From: an uncultured Caulobacter sp.
GTDB lineage: Bacteria; Pseudomonadota; Alphaproteobacteria; Caulobacterales; Caulobacteraceae
Reading direction: 5' to 3'
Assembly (NCBI RefSeq): GCF_937900395.1
Contig: NZ_CALCDX010000242.1
Span: 1-64,000 of the forward strand
DNA length: 64,000 nt
The notes under the pieces were generated by a model that ran no database searches, was not told where the DNA came from, and saw only the letters and a list, made by a program, of their open reading frames with translations. Numbering within the stretch: position 1 is the first letter of the stretch; each line of letters begins with the position of its first letter. The translations under genes and the position numbers were made by a program. Below are positions 1 through 9,016 of the stretch, piece after piece.

Positions 1-77
1 CCGGCGCCGTCCTCGAACCCGCCGTCAAATACCAGCGCATCGCCCAGACCAAGGGTCTGCCCAGGGATAACCATTAG
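1..77 (+). CDS. 3' end of an upstream gene (partial, unidentified)
   Basis: The frame starting at base 3 is open and ends at TAG 75-77, giving a 24-residue C-terminal tail (GAVLEPAVKYQRIAQTKGLP followed by RDNH). Its composition and codon use look coding, and it is followed 17 bases later by the ribosome binding site of the GH43 gene, so it is probably the previous gene of the same sugar-utilisation operon. Too little is present to name a family. Confidence 0.45.
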   Translation, partial: GAVLEPAVKYQRIAQTKGLPRDNH

Positions 78-106
78 TCACCAGTACAGAGTTTAGGGAG
101 GCCGGC

Positions 107-1666
107 ATGGCCAAGGTTTTCGGACGCGCCATGCTGGCCGCGACCCTCGCGCTGGTCGCGGGGACGGGCTTAGCTCAGGCCCAGGTCTGGCGCTCGGACG
201 CCGGCGACGGGACCTATCGCAACCCGCCGCTCAACGCCGACTATCCCGACCCCGACATCATCCGGGTCGGCGAGGATTTCTACTTCGCCTCGACCACCTT
301 CGTGAACGCGCCGGGGCTCACCATCCTGCATTCGAAGGACCTGGTGAACTGGGACATCGCCAGCCACGTGATGCCCAGGCTGACGGGCAATCCCAAGTAC
401 GACCTCGCCGACGGCGGCGACTATCGTCACGGCGTCTACGCGCCGAGCCTGCGCTATCACAAGGGGCGCTTCTACGTCGCGGTCACGCCGGTGGGACGTC
501 CGACGCGCATCTATTCGGCCGCCGACGTGCGCGGGCCGTGGGCGATGCACGAGCTCGACCGCGAAGCGTTCGATCCGGCCCTGTTCATCGACGACGACGG
601 CCAAGCCTATATGGCCACCTCGATCGGTTCCGACGGAACGATCACCCTGCTGACGCTCAACGCCGACCTGACGGCCGTCACCAGCGCCCAGAAGATCCAC
701 TACATCAAGGGCGCCGAGGGCTCGAAGCTGATCAAGCGCGAGGGCTGGTATTACATCTTCAATTCCATTCCGCGACGCCTTGGGATGACGGTTTCGCGGG
801 CGCGATCCCTGACGGGCCCGTGGGAGACCCGCGACCAGATCGACGACAAGACCGGCGGCCACCAGGGCGCCCTGGTCGATCTGCCCGGCGGCGGCTGGTA
901 CGGCTTCGTCATGCTGGATGCGGGCGCGATCGGCCGGGTGACCAATATCAGCCCGATCTTCTGGCAAGACGATTGGCCGGTCTGGGGAACGCCGGAGGCG
1001 CCGGGCCGTGTCCCCGCGACCGCCGCCAAGCCGATCCTGGGCAAGCCGTTCGTCGAGCCGCCCAGTTCCGACGATTTCGGCAAGCCGACGCTGGGCCGCC
1101 AATGGCAGTGGAACCATAATCCCGACGACCGCCGCTGGTCGCTCAGGGAGCGTCCCGGCTATCTGCGGCTCAAGACGACCCGGGCGATGGAATTCTGGAG
1201 CGCGCGCAACACGCTGGTTCAGAAGGGGCAGGGGCCCAAGAGCCGCGCCGTGGTCAAGGTCGACGCGCGCGGCCTCGCCGCCGGCGACGCCTGCGGCCTG
1301 GGCACGTTCGGCAAGTTCTCCAGCCAGATCGTGCTGACTCGAAACGCCGCGGGGCAGGGGGAGCTCACCGCCCGACTGATCGAGAGCACCCAGGCCGGCC
1401 CCGTCACGACGCCGCGCGGCGCTTCGGTCAAGGTCCCGCTGAAGGACCTGTGGCTGTCGGTCGAGATGGACTTCACCACCGACAAGTCGGCCCTGGCCTA
1501 CAGCCTAGACGGCAAGGCCTGGATCGCGTTGCCGGGGGATTTCCCACTGGCCTACGACTGGCGCACCGGCACCTTCCAGGGCGAGCAATACGGCCTGTTC
1601 TGCTACAACCCCAAGGGTGGGGAAGGGCGGCTGGACGTGGACAGCTTCACGCTATCGAAGCCGTAA
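107..1666 (+). CDS. Secreted glycoside hydrolase family 43 (beta-xylosidase / alpha-L-arabinofuranosidase type)
   Basis: 519 aa. Residues 1-25 form a signal peptide ending ...AQAQ, so the enzyme is exported. The five-bladed propeller follows (about 40-300): the YPDPD motif carries the likely general base Asp48, FDPALFIDDDG holds the pKa-modulating Asp157, and GAEGSK carries the likely acid Glu205. A beta-sandwich domain of the GH43 C2 type occupies about 315-519. GH43 enzymes cleave xylosyl or arabinosyl residues from xylan and arabinan side chains. The start is set by AGGGAGG a few bases before ATG 107. A GH51 arabinofuranosidase and a TBDR nearby support an arabinoxylan or arabinan role; which sugar is removed cannot be read from the sequence. 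Confidence 0.9.
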   Translation: MAKVFGRAMLAATLALVAGTGLAQAQVWRSDAGDGTYRNPPLNADYPDPDIIRVGEDFYFASTTFVNAPGLTILHSKDLVNWDIASHVMPRLTGNPKYDLADGGDYRHGVYAPSLRYHKGRFYVAVTPVGRPTRIYSAADVRGPWAMHELDREAFDPALFIDDDGQAYMATSIGSDGTITLLTLNADLTAVTSAQKIHYIKGAEGSKLIKREGWYYIFNSIPRRLGMTVSRARSLTGPWETRDQIDDKTGGHQGALVDLPGGGWYGFVMLDAGAIGRVTNISPIFWQDDWPVWGTPEAPGRVPATAAKPILGKPFVEPPSSDDFGKPTLGRQWQWNHNPDDRRWSLRERPGYLRLKTTRAMEFWSARNTLVQKGQGPKSRAVVKVDARGLAAGDACGLGTFGKFSSQIVLTRNAAGQGELTARLIESTQAGPVTTPRGASVKVPLKDLWLSVEMDFTTDKSALAYSLDGKAWIALPGDFPLAYDWRTGTFQGEQYGLFCYNPKGGEGRLDVDSFTLSKP

Positions 1667-1669
1667 GGC

Positions 1670-2410
1670 TCACATCGCCGAGCGGGTGTCCTCGAGCGCC
1701 AGCTCGACCAGAGTCCGCATCGCCGCGCTGGCGGCTTCGGGGTCGCCGGCGGCGATGGCGTCGCAGACCTTGGCGTGATCGGGCACCGGATCGCGGGGCA
1801 GGGCGCGCGAGCGCTGCTTGAACTCCGTGGTCCAGCTGACCGCGGCGCTGATGCTGGCGCTGAGGGCGATCATCGCGTCGTTGTGGGTGGCGCGCAGCAG
1901 GGCGTCGTGAAACGCCTTGTCGGCCGCTCGCCCCGCCTCGGTCGCCAGGGTATGACGACGCATGCCCGCCAGGGCGTCCTTCATCGCCTTGATATCGTCC
2001 TTGTCGCGGCGCTCGGCGGCGAAGCGCGCGGCGGCGGGCTCGACCACCGACCGCAGCTCGAAGAGATCCCGCACAAAGGTGACGTCCGGCTCGCTGGCCG
2101 AGAAGGCCCAGGCCAGGACGGTCGGATCCAGGATGTTCCAGCGGCTGCGCGGCAGCACGCGGGTGCCGGCCTTGGGGCGGCTTTCGACCAGGCCCTTGGC
2201 GGTCAGCACCTGAACGGCTTCGCGATAGGCGCTGCGCGACACGTCGAGCGCCTCGGCGTTGGCGATCTCGCCGGTGAGCTTCTCGCCGGGCGCGATCTGG
2301 CCCGAGACGATCGCCGTGCCGAGGTAGTGGGCCACCGCGCCGCGCAGACGCCGACCGGAGCCTCTCGTCGACTTGGGGATCGACTTGGTCTCAGGCTCTT
2401 CGGTCGGCAT
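1670..2410 (-). CDS. GntR-family transcriptional regulator, FadR (FCD) subfamily
   Basis: 246 aa. A winged helix-turn-helix lies at about residues 25-90 (GEIANAEALDVSRSAYREAV ... GLVESRPKAGTRVLPR), followed by an all-helical FCD ligand domain (about 105-240) with metal- or acid-binding positions of the type ELRSVVEP, FHDALLRATHN and DHAKVCDAI. Such regulators commonly sense sugar acids or other small carboxylates and repress their catabolic operons. It lies 70 bases after the GH51 gene on the same strand and converges on the GH43 gene with a 3-base gap. Its ligand is probably a breakdown product of the polysaccharide handled here (inference). Confidence 0.85.
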   Translation of the reverse strand: MPTEEPETKSIPKSTRGSGRRLRGAVAHYLGTAIVSGQIAPGEKLTGEIANAEALDVSRSAYREAVQVLTAKGLVESRPKAGTRVLPRSRWNILDPTVLAWAFSASEPDVTFVRDLFELRSVVEPAAARFAAERRDKDDIKAMKDALAGMRRHTLATEAGRAADKAFHDALLRATHNDAMIALSASISAAVSWTTEFKQRSRALPRDPVPDHAKVCDAIAAGDPEAASAAMRTLVELALEDTRSAM

Positions 2411-2480
2411 GCGTCAGACTCCTGGCGGCGTTCGGGTTCTATAAGCGCAACCGTGTTACCCTTGGCAAGTTACGAGCCCT

Positions 2481-4073
2481 TTACGGCTGGAGCTGGACGA
2501 CGACCACCGACTTGGCGGGGATGTCTAGATCGAGACCCTTGGCGCCGGCCTTGGCGGAGTACGGCTTGGGAACGACCACGCCCGGGGCGTCGAAGGTGTT
2601 GACCGCATCCACGCGGGCCGCAGTCAGGACCTGACCTTTCGCAGAGCCGCTTTTGCTTCCAGCCACATTCGCGGAAATCTTCGCGGGCCGCGAAGGATCG
2701 AGATTGGTGACCGCCAGCCACAGCTTGCCCTGGGTGTCGCGGGCGGCGATGGCGTCGACGCGGGGCAGGGTGATATCGCCCTGCGTATAGACGCCCTTGT
2801 CCAGGCTGACCGGCACGAAGGTCGCGTCCTGGAAGGGCAGGTACATCTTGTAGACGTGATAGGTCGGGGTCAGGACCATCTTGTCCTTGTCCGTCAGGAT
2901 CATGGCCTGCAGGACATTGACCATCTGGGCGATGTTGGTCATCCGCACGCGATCGGCGTGGCGGGCGAAGATATTCAGGTTCAGGGCTGCGACGATCGCA
3001 TCGCGCAGCGAGTTCTGCTGGACCAGGAAGCCGGGATTGGTGCCTTCCAGCGGCGCCAGCCAGACGCCCCACTCGTCGACGACCAGCGGCACCTTCTTCT
3101 CGGGATCGTACTTGTCCATGATCGCCGAGTGCTTGGCGACTAGATCGTCCATGCCCAGCGTCTCCTTCAGGAGCTTGGCGTAGGCGGTCTCGTCGAACTT
3201 GGTGCTCGAATACGACGGCGGCCAGCCGCCGGTCGTGTAGGAGTGCAGGGACAGGCCCTCGATGTTCCAGGCCCAGTCATGCGATTTCTGGGCCGCCATC
3301 ACCGCCTCGGTGTAGGCCGGATCGGCCTGGTTTGGACCGACCGCGATGCGCTGCATCGCCTCGGCGCCGGTCTGCTTGGGGTTATAGTTGCGGACGAAAC
3401 GGGCGTAGCGCTTCATCTCGTCGGCATAGTACTCGGCGCGCATCGCGCCGCCGCAGCTCCAGCTCTCGTTGCCGATGCCGAGGAACTTGACCTTGTAAGG
3501 CTCTACGTGACCGTTGGCGGCGCGTTCCTTGCCCGCGGTCGTGGCGGGATCGGCGGTCATGTACTCGACCCATTCGGCCGCCTCCTGGACCGTGCCGGAG
3601 CCGACATTGACCGAGACATAGGCCTCGCTGCCGATCTGGCTGACGAAGTCCATGAACTCGTCGGTGCCGAAGGTGTTGGGCTCGACCGCGCCGCCCCAGT
3701 TGGAATTGATCGTCTTGCGACGCGCCTCGACGGGACCGATGCCGTGGCGCCAGTGATACTCGTCGGCGAAGCAGCCGCCCGGCCAGCGGACGTTTGGCAC
3801 CTTGATAGCCCGCAGCGCTTCCACCACGTCCTGGCGGATGCCACGAACATTGGGAATCGAGGAGTCCTTGCCCACCCAGACGCCGCCGTAGATCCCGGTT
3901 CCGAGGTGCTCGGCGAATTGCCCGAAGATGTTCCGATCGATCTTGGCGCCGGGCGATCCGGCCTCGATGCGCAGCGGGATCGGCGCGTCGGCCCTAGACT
4001 GAGCCAGGGCGGGCGTCGCGGCCAAGGTCAGGGCGATGGCGGAGGCGGCCAGCGGGCCGGCAAATCGGAACAT
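2481..4073 (-). CDS. Secreted alpha-L-arabinofuranosidase, glycoside hydrolase family 51
   Basis: 530 aa with a signal peptide (residues 1-24, ending ALAQ). The clan GH-A barrel carries NIFGQFAEHLG and VRWPGGCFADEYHW near the N-terminus, the acid/base Glu203 in GIGNESW and the nucleophile Glu334 in VVDEWGVW. The C-terminal ~150 residues form the beta-sandwich usual for the family. GH51 enzymes release terminal arabinofuranose from arabinan and arabinoxylan. Most bacterial GH51 enzymes are cytoplasmic; the signal peptide here points to a periplasmic or secreted enzyme acting before uptake. It is followed by the FadR-type regulator on the same strand and preceded by a TBDR gene whose 3' end carries a strong hairpin. 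Confidence 0.92.
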   Translation of the reverse strand: MFRFAGPLAASAIALTLAATPALAQSRADAPIPLRIEAGSPGAKIDRNIFGQFAEHLGTGIYGGVWVGKDSSIPNVRGIRQDVVEALRAIKVPNVRWPGGCFADEYHWRHGIGPVEARRKTINSNWGGAVEPNTFGTDEFMDFVSQIGSEAYVSVNVGSGTVQEAAEWVEYMTADPATTAGKERAANGHVEPYKVKFLGIGNESWSCGGAMRAEYYADEMKRYARFVRNYNPKQTGAEAMQRIAVGPNQADPAYTEAVMAAQKSHDWAWNIEGLSLHSYTTGGWPPSYSSTKFDETAYAKLLKETLGMDDLVAKHSAIMDKYDPEKKVPLVVDEWGVWLAPLEGTNPGFLVQQNSLRDAIVAALNLNIFARHADRVRMTNIAQMVNVLQAMILTDKDKMVLTPTYHVYKMYLPFQDATFVPVSLDKGVYTQGDITLPRVDAIAARDTQGKLWLAVTNLDPSRPAKISANVAGSKSGSAKGQVLTAARVDAVNTFDAPGVVVPKPYSAKAGAKGLDLDIPAKSVVVVQLQP

Positions 4074-4215
4074 GTCATCTCCCTCTGGCGGCGGCGCTCA
4101 AAAGCCACCCCTAACGGCGTCGCCTTGCGTACGGCGCGTGAATGCGCGTCATGGCGCTGCCGCGATAATAGTCAGACAAATAGACGGATCAAGCGAGTCC
4201 GGATCCTTCGACAGG

Positions 4216-4257
4216 CTCGCTGGCGCGGCGCGTCTGGACACGCGCCGCGCCAGCGAG
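4216..4257 (-). terminator. Strong 18-bp stem-loop after the TonB receptor gene
   Basis: Bases 4216-4233 are perfectly complementary to 4240-4257 (18 bp, nearly all G/C) with a 6-base loop. It lies 5 bases past the stop codon of the receptor (4262). There is no obvious T-run on the minus strand after it, so it may act as a 3' stability element or a weak terminator limiting read-through into the GH51 gene. Confidence 0.6.
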
Positions 4258-4261
4258 GTCA

Positions 4262-7200
4262 TCAGAACTTGAAGCGCACGCCGGCGCGGTACATCCGGCC
4301 GACGATGTCGTAGAGCGCCGGATTGGCGTAGTTCGGAGACTTGGCCGGATCGCGATCGAACAGGTTGTCGACCTTGAAGTAGGCGGTCACGTCGTCGCGG
4401 ATCTTATAGGTCCCGCCGACGTCCATGTAGAACGCGCCAGGCATGAAGTTCTTGTCGATCGTCGGCGCGTTCGCCGTCGAGACCGGGCAGGTTCCCGGAG
4501 CGCACACGACGTACTGGTTGCCGTAGTTGCCGTCGGTGAACCAACGCTCCTGCAACGTCACGCTGAAGCGGTCGGTCTCGTAGCTCTGGATCGCTAGCCA
4601 CTTCCAGTGAGGGGTGTTGCCCTGGTTCACGCCCGCGGAATCGACCGGAACGGTGCCGGGCAGGCCCGAGTCGGTCCAGAACTCGCGGATATGGGTGGCC
4701 AGGGCGCGCAGGGTGAAGTTGCCCGGCAGGCCCAGCGGTTGGCGCCAGCGATAGCTGGCCTCGATGTCGAACCCGCTGGTCTTGATCGACGCCAGATTGA
4801 AGGACTGGACGTTGATGTAGTTGCGGGCGTTAGGCTCGAGATTGAGGTTATAGGCGCCGCAGGTCTGCGGCAGGATCTTGCGGAAGCAGTAGTCGACGAT
4901 CTGGGCCGCTCCCAGGCTGGAAATGACGTCGTCGACCTTGATCTTGTAGTAGTCGAATGACGCGCTGAAGCCTGGCAGCCAGGACGGGTTGGCCAGCACG
5001 ACGCCGATCTGGGTGTTGCGGGCGATTTCCGGCGTCAGGTTTGGATTGCCGATGGCGTTCTGGATCGCCACCACGTTCCGGTTTCTCTCCGGGTCGAAGA
5101 AGTTCGGCAGGGTGGTGGTGACCGGGGCGGCGAACAGCTCCGACAGGTTCGGGGCGCGGACGTCCCGCGAGGTCACGCCACGGAAGCGCAGGCCGTCGAA
5201 GGGCGTGTCCCAGGTCCCGCCGGCCTTCCAGGTCCAGATCGTGCCCGACGTGCTGTAGTCGGTGACCCGCGCGGCGGCGTTGAAGTTGGCGCGACCGGCC
5301 TTGTCGTTGTCGAACAGGGGCAGGTCAATTTCCAGGAAGGCTTCCTTGACGTTGTAGACGCCGTCGCCGTTCTTGTAGTTGCCGGCGTGCCAGTTGTTGC
5401 CCAGCGACGACATCAGCGGATCGGCCGGATAGGCGCCGCCATTGGGGCTGCGATCGGCGATCCCGGCGCCGTAGGGGTCGGCCCGGACAGTATAGAACTC
5501 CCGGCGATACTCGGCGCCGAACGCCACCGACAACGGACCGGCCCACAAGTCGACCGGCGCGCCCGAGAAGCTCAGGCTGGCGACATCCTGGGTCATGCGC
5601 AGCCGCTGGAACGGCCCGGCGGCGGGCTGGACATACTCAAGCGCCGCGGCCGAGGGCGGCTTTCCGCCGAAGATGTTCAGCGGCTGGCAGCCATTGGCGC
5701 GCGCCACAGGATCGGCGCAGACGATCGCGCCGTTCAAGGTGATGGCCTGGATCGCCTGGTTGAAGTGCGGCGTCAGCAGGATGTGGTCGACGTCGACGGC
5801 GGCCTTGTTGACGCCATGCTCGTAATAGGCGTCATACGACCAGTCGGAGCCCATCGCGGCGAACTTGCCCTTCAGGCCGGCGACGACGCGGTACATGCGG
5901 CGATCGGTGTGGACCTTGGTGTTAGGCAGCAGCGCGTTGCTGGTGCCGAACTGGAAGCTGGTGATCCCGGCGGTCGCGCAGGCGTCGCGCACCGAGGCCG
6001 GCAGATACGGGTTGGCGCACTGCAGCGTCAGGCCGGTCCGGTTCATGCCGTTGACCGGCTGGTTGCTGGTCTTGACCTGGCCCAGGTTGAACGAGACGTA
6101 GGCCTCGTTGTTCTCGGCGAAGTCGTAGCCGATGCGGCCGTAGCCGACCTTGCGTTCGATCGCCGACTGCAGCGTGCGGCCGCTATCGACATTGCCCGAC
6201 AGATCGCCGCCGACACAGAAGCCCGGCAGACAGCCCAGAACGGCGCCGCCGGCGGTCTTGGACGGCACGCCGCCCGAACCGTACTGGAACTGGAACGGTT
6301 GGCCGCTCTGGTCGAAAGCGATGCCCTGCAGGGGCCCGGCCGTGATCAGGCCGTACTTGGTGTAGGCGTACGGCTGGGCGTTGTCGCGCATCAGATACTG
6401 CGGCGACTTATCGTCGACGACGTTGCGATTGATCATCGTCGTCTGGGTGAACCAGTGGCGGTCACCGGCCAAGTCGAGGCCGAAATCGCCCGGGCCGACG
6501 CCGTCTTCCTTGGCCCACTCGACGCTCCCGACGACGTGCACACGGTCGCCGGCGAAGCTGCGGCCGCCCGCCAACTGCACCATGCCCTGCTCGTTGTCGT
6601 CGTACTTCGAGATGCCGGCCTGGATATTGCCCTTCAGGCCTTCGAAGCGGGTGTCGGTGATGAAGTTGACGACGCCGCCCACGGCGTCGGAGCCGTACGA
6701 GGCCGAGGCGCCGCCGTTCACCACGTCCACGCGCTGAATCAGCAGTTGTGGGAACAGGCTGACGTCCGTGACGCCGGTGTAGTAGGCGCCGACCACGCGC
6801 TGGCCGTCCAGCAGGGTCAGGGTGCGGATGGTGCCCAGGCCGCGCAGCGAGAACGAGCTCAGGCCCTGCTGGCCGCTGGACGTGCTGAAGGTGTTGGTAG
6901 CCGAGCCGCTGGACCCCTGCAGCGACGGCAGCTGCACGATCGTCGCGAAGACGTTGGGTTGGGCGTTGTTCTGAATCTGGTCTTCGCCGATCACCGAGGT
7001 CGGGGTCGGGGCGGTAAAGCCAGTGGTTTGGATCCGCGTGCCGGTGACCACGATTTCGCTGACCACGGAGTCGTCGCTGGCGGAGGAGGGGGGCTTGGGC
7101 GTCGGCGCCGATTGCGCCAGGGTCGGTCCGACGACCAGCATCGACATCAGCGCGGCCGCGCCCGCGGACATCAGCGCCTGTCCCCGCAGCCTACCTGGCG

Positions 7201-7282
7201 CGCCTCCAACGGCGAATTCGTCTGCGCCGGTTCGCGCCGACGGCAGCGGCGCGCGTGAATGGTTCATGCCCGTGGCACGCAT
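4262..7282 (-). CDS. TonB-dependent outer-membrane receptor (carbohydrate type)
   Basis: 1006 aa from ATG 7282. A signal segment (GQALMSAGAAALMSMLVVGP...AQ) is followed by a TonB-box-like SEIVVTGTR, the plug domain (VFATIVQLPSLQG; SLRGLGTIRTLTLLDGQRVV; DVVNGGASASYGSDAVGGVVN) and a 22-strand barrel ending in aromatic F (RAGVRFKF). The open frame extends to 7339, but GGGAGGGAAATCGAAAATG gives ATG 7282 a far better ribosome binding site and leaves the operator-like palindromes at 7366-7391 upstream of the mRNA. It would import oligosaccharides released by the neighbouring GH43 and GH51 enzymes (inference from context). Divergently regulated by the adjacent LacI gene is likely, although both genes are on the same strand. 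Confidence 0.9.
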   Translation of the reverse strand: MRATGMNHSRAPLPSARTGADEFAVGGAPGRLRGQALMSAGAAALMSMLVVGPTLAQSAPTPKPPSSASDDSVVSEIVVTGTRIQTTGFTAPTPTSVIGEDQIQNNAQPNVFATIVQLPSLQGSSGSATNTFSTSSGQQGLSSFSLRGLGTIRTLTLLDGQRVVGAYYTGVTDVSLFPQLLIQRVDVVNGGASASYGSDAVGGVVNFITDTRFEGLKGNIQAGISKYDDNEQGMVQLAGGRSFAGDRVHVVGSVEWAKEDGVGPGDFGLDLAGDRHWFTQTTMINRNVVDDKSPQYLMRDNAQPYAYTKYGLITAGPLQGIAFDQSGQPFQFQYGSGGVPSKTAGGAVLGCLPGFCVGGDLSGNVDSGRTLQSAIERKVGYGRIGYDFAENNEAYVSFNLGQVKTSNQPVNGMNRTGLTLQCANPYLPASVRDACATAGITSFQFGTSNALLPNTKVHTDRRMYRVVAGLKGKFAAMGSDWSYDAYYEHGVNKAAVDVDHILLTPHFNQAIQAITLNGAIVCADPVARANGCQPLNIFGGKPPSAAALEYVQPAAGPFQRLRMTQDVASLSFSGAPVDLWAGPLSVAFGAEYRREFYTVRADPYGAGIADRSPNGGAYPADPLMSSLGNNWHAGNYKNGDGVYNVKEAFLEIDLPLFDNDKAGRANFNAAARVTDYSTSGTIWTWKAGGTWDTPFDGLRFRGVTSRDVRAPNLSELFAAPVTTTLPNFFDPERNRNVVAIQNAIGNPNLTPEIARNTQIGVVLANPSWLPGFSASFDYYKIKVDDVISSLGAAQIVDYCFRKILPQTCGAYNLNLEPNARNYINVQSFNLASIKTSGFDIEASYRWRQPLGLPGNFTLRALATHIREFWTDSGLPGTVPVDSAGVNQGNTPHWKWLAIQSYETDRFSVTLQERWFTDGNYGNQYVVCAPGTCPVSTANAPTIDKNFMPGAFYMDVGGTYKIRDDVTAYFKVDNLFDRDPAKSPNYANPALYDIVGRMYRAGVRFKF

Positions 7283-7365
7283 TTTCGATTTCCCTCCCAA
7301 TGCGCGCGACGTCGTTGCGTTCGCGCGTTTCTTTTTCACGTCGTCGCCCCCTTCTTGGTGGGAAC

Positions 7366-7377
7366 GGTAACGTTACC
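7366..7377. promoter_or_regulatory. LacI-type operator candidate (GGTAACGTTACC)
   Basis: Perfect 12-bp palindrome with a central CG, the usual symmetry of LacI-family operators. It lies 84-95 bases before the chosen receptor start and 90 bases past the end of the LacI gene (7467). Confidence 0.6.
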
Positions 7378-7391
7378 ATACCGGTGGTATG
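7377..7391. promoter_or_regulatory. Second inverted repeat next to the LacI-type operator
   Basis: CATACC (7377-7382), GGT, GGTATG (7386-7391): perfect 6-bp arms with a 3-base spacer, directly abutting the first palindrome and sharing one base with it. It could be a second regulator half-site pair or part of the same operator region. Confidence 0.4.
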
Positions 7392-7466
7392 CTGATGCGG
7401 GGAGGGAGTCAATACTCCGACATAATAGTCATTGCGGACGGGGCTGGAGGCTCCGGGGCGTCGGTT

Positions 7467-8507
7467 TCAGGCAAGCGACGGCGGCGCCGTGGACTGGCGC
7501 GCGACGATCTCGTGTTCGAGAACGTGCTCGCGCGGGGCTTGGCGGTCTTGTGCGGTCCTGGCGATCTCGGCTGTCAGTAGGCCCAGCGCTTCGGCGGCCA
7601 GCTTGCGGACCGGCTGATGGACGGTGGTCAACGGCGGCCACAGAGTCACTGCGGCGGGCGTATCGTCGAAACCGACCACAGTCAGTTCGCGCGGCACGTC
7701 CAGATGGCGGCGATGCGCTACGGAGACGGCCGCGGCCGCCATGTCATCATTGCTGGCGAAGATCGCCGTCGGCGGCGGCGTCGCTTCCAGCAGCTGTTCG
7801 GCGGCGGCCAGCCCGGAAGCAAAGCTGAAATCGCCGCGGGCGACCACCGTCGTGACGCCCGGAGCCTCGCGCACGGCGTCCTGGAAGCCCGCCAGGCGTT
7901 GGCCGCTGGCGGCCTGATCGGGGTTGCCGAGGATAAAGCCTAGATGGCTATGCCCAAGGCCGATCAGTTCGCGGGTCATCTCATAGGCGGCGCGACGGTC
8001 GTCGATCCGCACGCTGATCGCATCCTCGACGCCATAAGCGCCGACGGCGGCCATCGGCAGGCCGGCCTTGCTGAGCGCGCGCAGGACGACGGGCGACTCG
8101 CCCAGCGGCGGAGCCAGGATCACGCCGCGGATGCCAGACGCCACCAGCGCCTTCAGGTCCGCTGCGCCAGGGGGACGTCCGCCTTCGCCGCCTTTGAGGA
8201 GAATGAGGCGAGCGCCGCGAATGGACGCTTCCTCAAAGACGCCTGTCAGGAAGTCGCTCATGAAGGCGGCGCTGGGATTGGAATAGACCACGCCGATCCG
8301 CAGCTCGGTCGAGGTCACCAGGCTGCGCGCGGCGACGTTCGGCGTGTAGCCGAGGGCGCGAATGGCTTCATTGACCGCTTGGCGGGTCTCGGGGCCAACG
8401 CCCGGGCGATCGTTGATCACGCGCGACACCGTCATGGGCGACACGCCGGCCTGGGCCGCGACGTCGATGATGGTGGGACCGCGAATGGCTCCAGAATTCT
8501 TCGCCAA
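7467..8507 (-). CDS. LacI-family transcriptional repressor
   Basis: 346 aa. The helix-turn-helix is at about residues 11-35 (TIIDVAAQAGVSPMTVSRVI) followed by the hinge (ARSLVTSTELRIGVVYSN) and a periplasmic-binding-protein-like sensor domain with the usual ASNDDMA, VVGFDDTPAA and LTTVHQPV motifs. It is transcribed towards the TBDR gene on the same strand, with two palindromes in the 184-base gap, so receptor control by this repressor is the simplest reading. Its inducer is probably an arabino- or xylo-sugar (inference). Confidence 0.9.
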   Translation of the reverse strand: MAKNSGAIRGPTIIDVAAQAGVSPMTVSRVINDRPGVGPETRQAVNEAIRALGYTPNVAARSLVTSTELRIGVVYSNPSAAFMSDFLTGVFEEASIRGARLILLKGGEGGRPPGAADLKALVASGIRGVILAPPLGESPVVLRALSKAGLPMAAVGAYGVEDAISVRIDDRRAAYEMTRELIGLGHSHLGFILGNPDQAASGQRLAGFQDAVREAPGVTTVVARGDFSFASGLAAAEQLLEATPPPTAIFASNDDMAAAAVSVAHRRHLDVPRELTVVGFDDTPAAVTLWPPLTTVHQPVRKLAAEALGLLTAEIARTAQDRQAPREHVLEHEIVARQSTAPPSLA

Positions 8508-9016
8508 TCTCGCTCGTCTCCCAAAATCGCGCGACGGCTGGCGCGAAACATCGATCGGCCCGTCGAATGCTGTTTTGTAGCTCGCTGGCTTGGCGTCAAG
8601 CCTTCGCCATAGCGGAACAATGATTATTTCCGATAATATATCTTAGACGAATAAGCCACGAGAAGCTGCTTCTTGCTGAGCAGCCATTTCCTGCCCTGAT
8701 CTTCGCGTCCCGAAACTCAGAAGACGCATCCACTAAACGCGCCGACCGCTGTCACTGACTCCTAATTCTGCGAGTCGCAGCTGCGCCGTTACGAGTTGCC
8801 ACGTCGTTCCGCGTTTTCGCGATTTTCTGACTCCAACCCTGCGACTGGGCGACTCCAATTGTTCGACTGGTGCCCGTCGGCAAATCGCGCCAGCGCTAGC
8901 ACTGTACCGGCTTGCTCACCAACACCCTTGGCGGATCGTCCATTGCGCTGTTCAAGCGGGCGGAGATGGTCGCCTTCGGGTATTGGTCTCGAATGGCCGT
9001 GTGACCGGAGCGTGCG
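8508..9016. other. 509-base gap without a gene; carries GACTCCAA-type repeats
   Basis: No convincing ORF with coding character is seen. The first part should hold the promoter of the LacI gene; around 8625-8650 the sequence turns A/T-rich (ATAATATATCTTAGA). From 8645 to 8870 it holds several related ~20-bp repeats described separately. The last 150 bases lead to the copper ATPase start. Confidence 0.6.
8645..8872 (+). repeat. Left cluster of GACTCCAA-type repeats flanking the copper ATPase
   Basis: Related units begin at 8757 (GACTCCTA...GCGAGT), 8829 (GACTCCAA...GCGACT) and 8851 (GACTCCAA...TCGACT). A diverged unit at 8645 contains ATAAGCCACGA (8651-8661), which recurs inverted at 11345-11355 beyond the ATPase gene. 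Consensus is GACTCCAA, 4-5 variable bases, KCGACT. The cluster contains four GANTC sites (8757, 8772, 8829, 8851) in 99 bases. Confidence 0.55.

Noticed and set aside
2784..2791. GTATAGAC inside the GH51 gene as a GntR (HutC) site
   Set aside because: Matches the 8-mer consensus but lacks the TGGT/ACCA arms and is inside coding sequence; such matches are expected by chance (another is at about 61911 in holB).
5387..7258. 623-codon plus-strand frame opposite the TonB receptor
   Set aside because: Antisense shadow of a well-supported receptor gene; no recognisable domain and no ribosome binding site.
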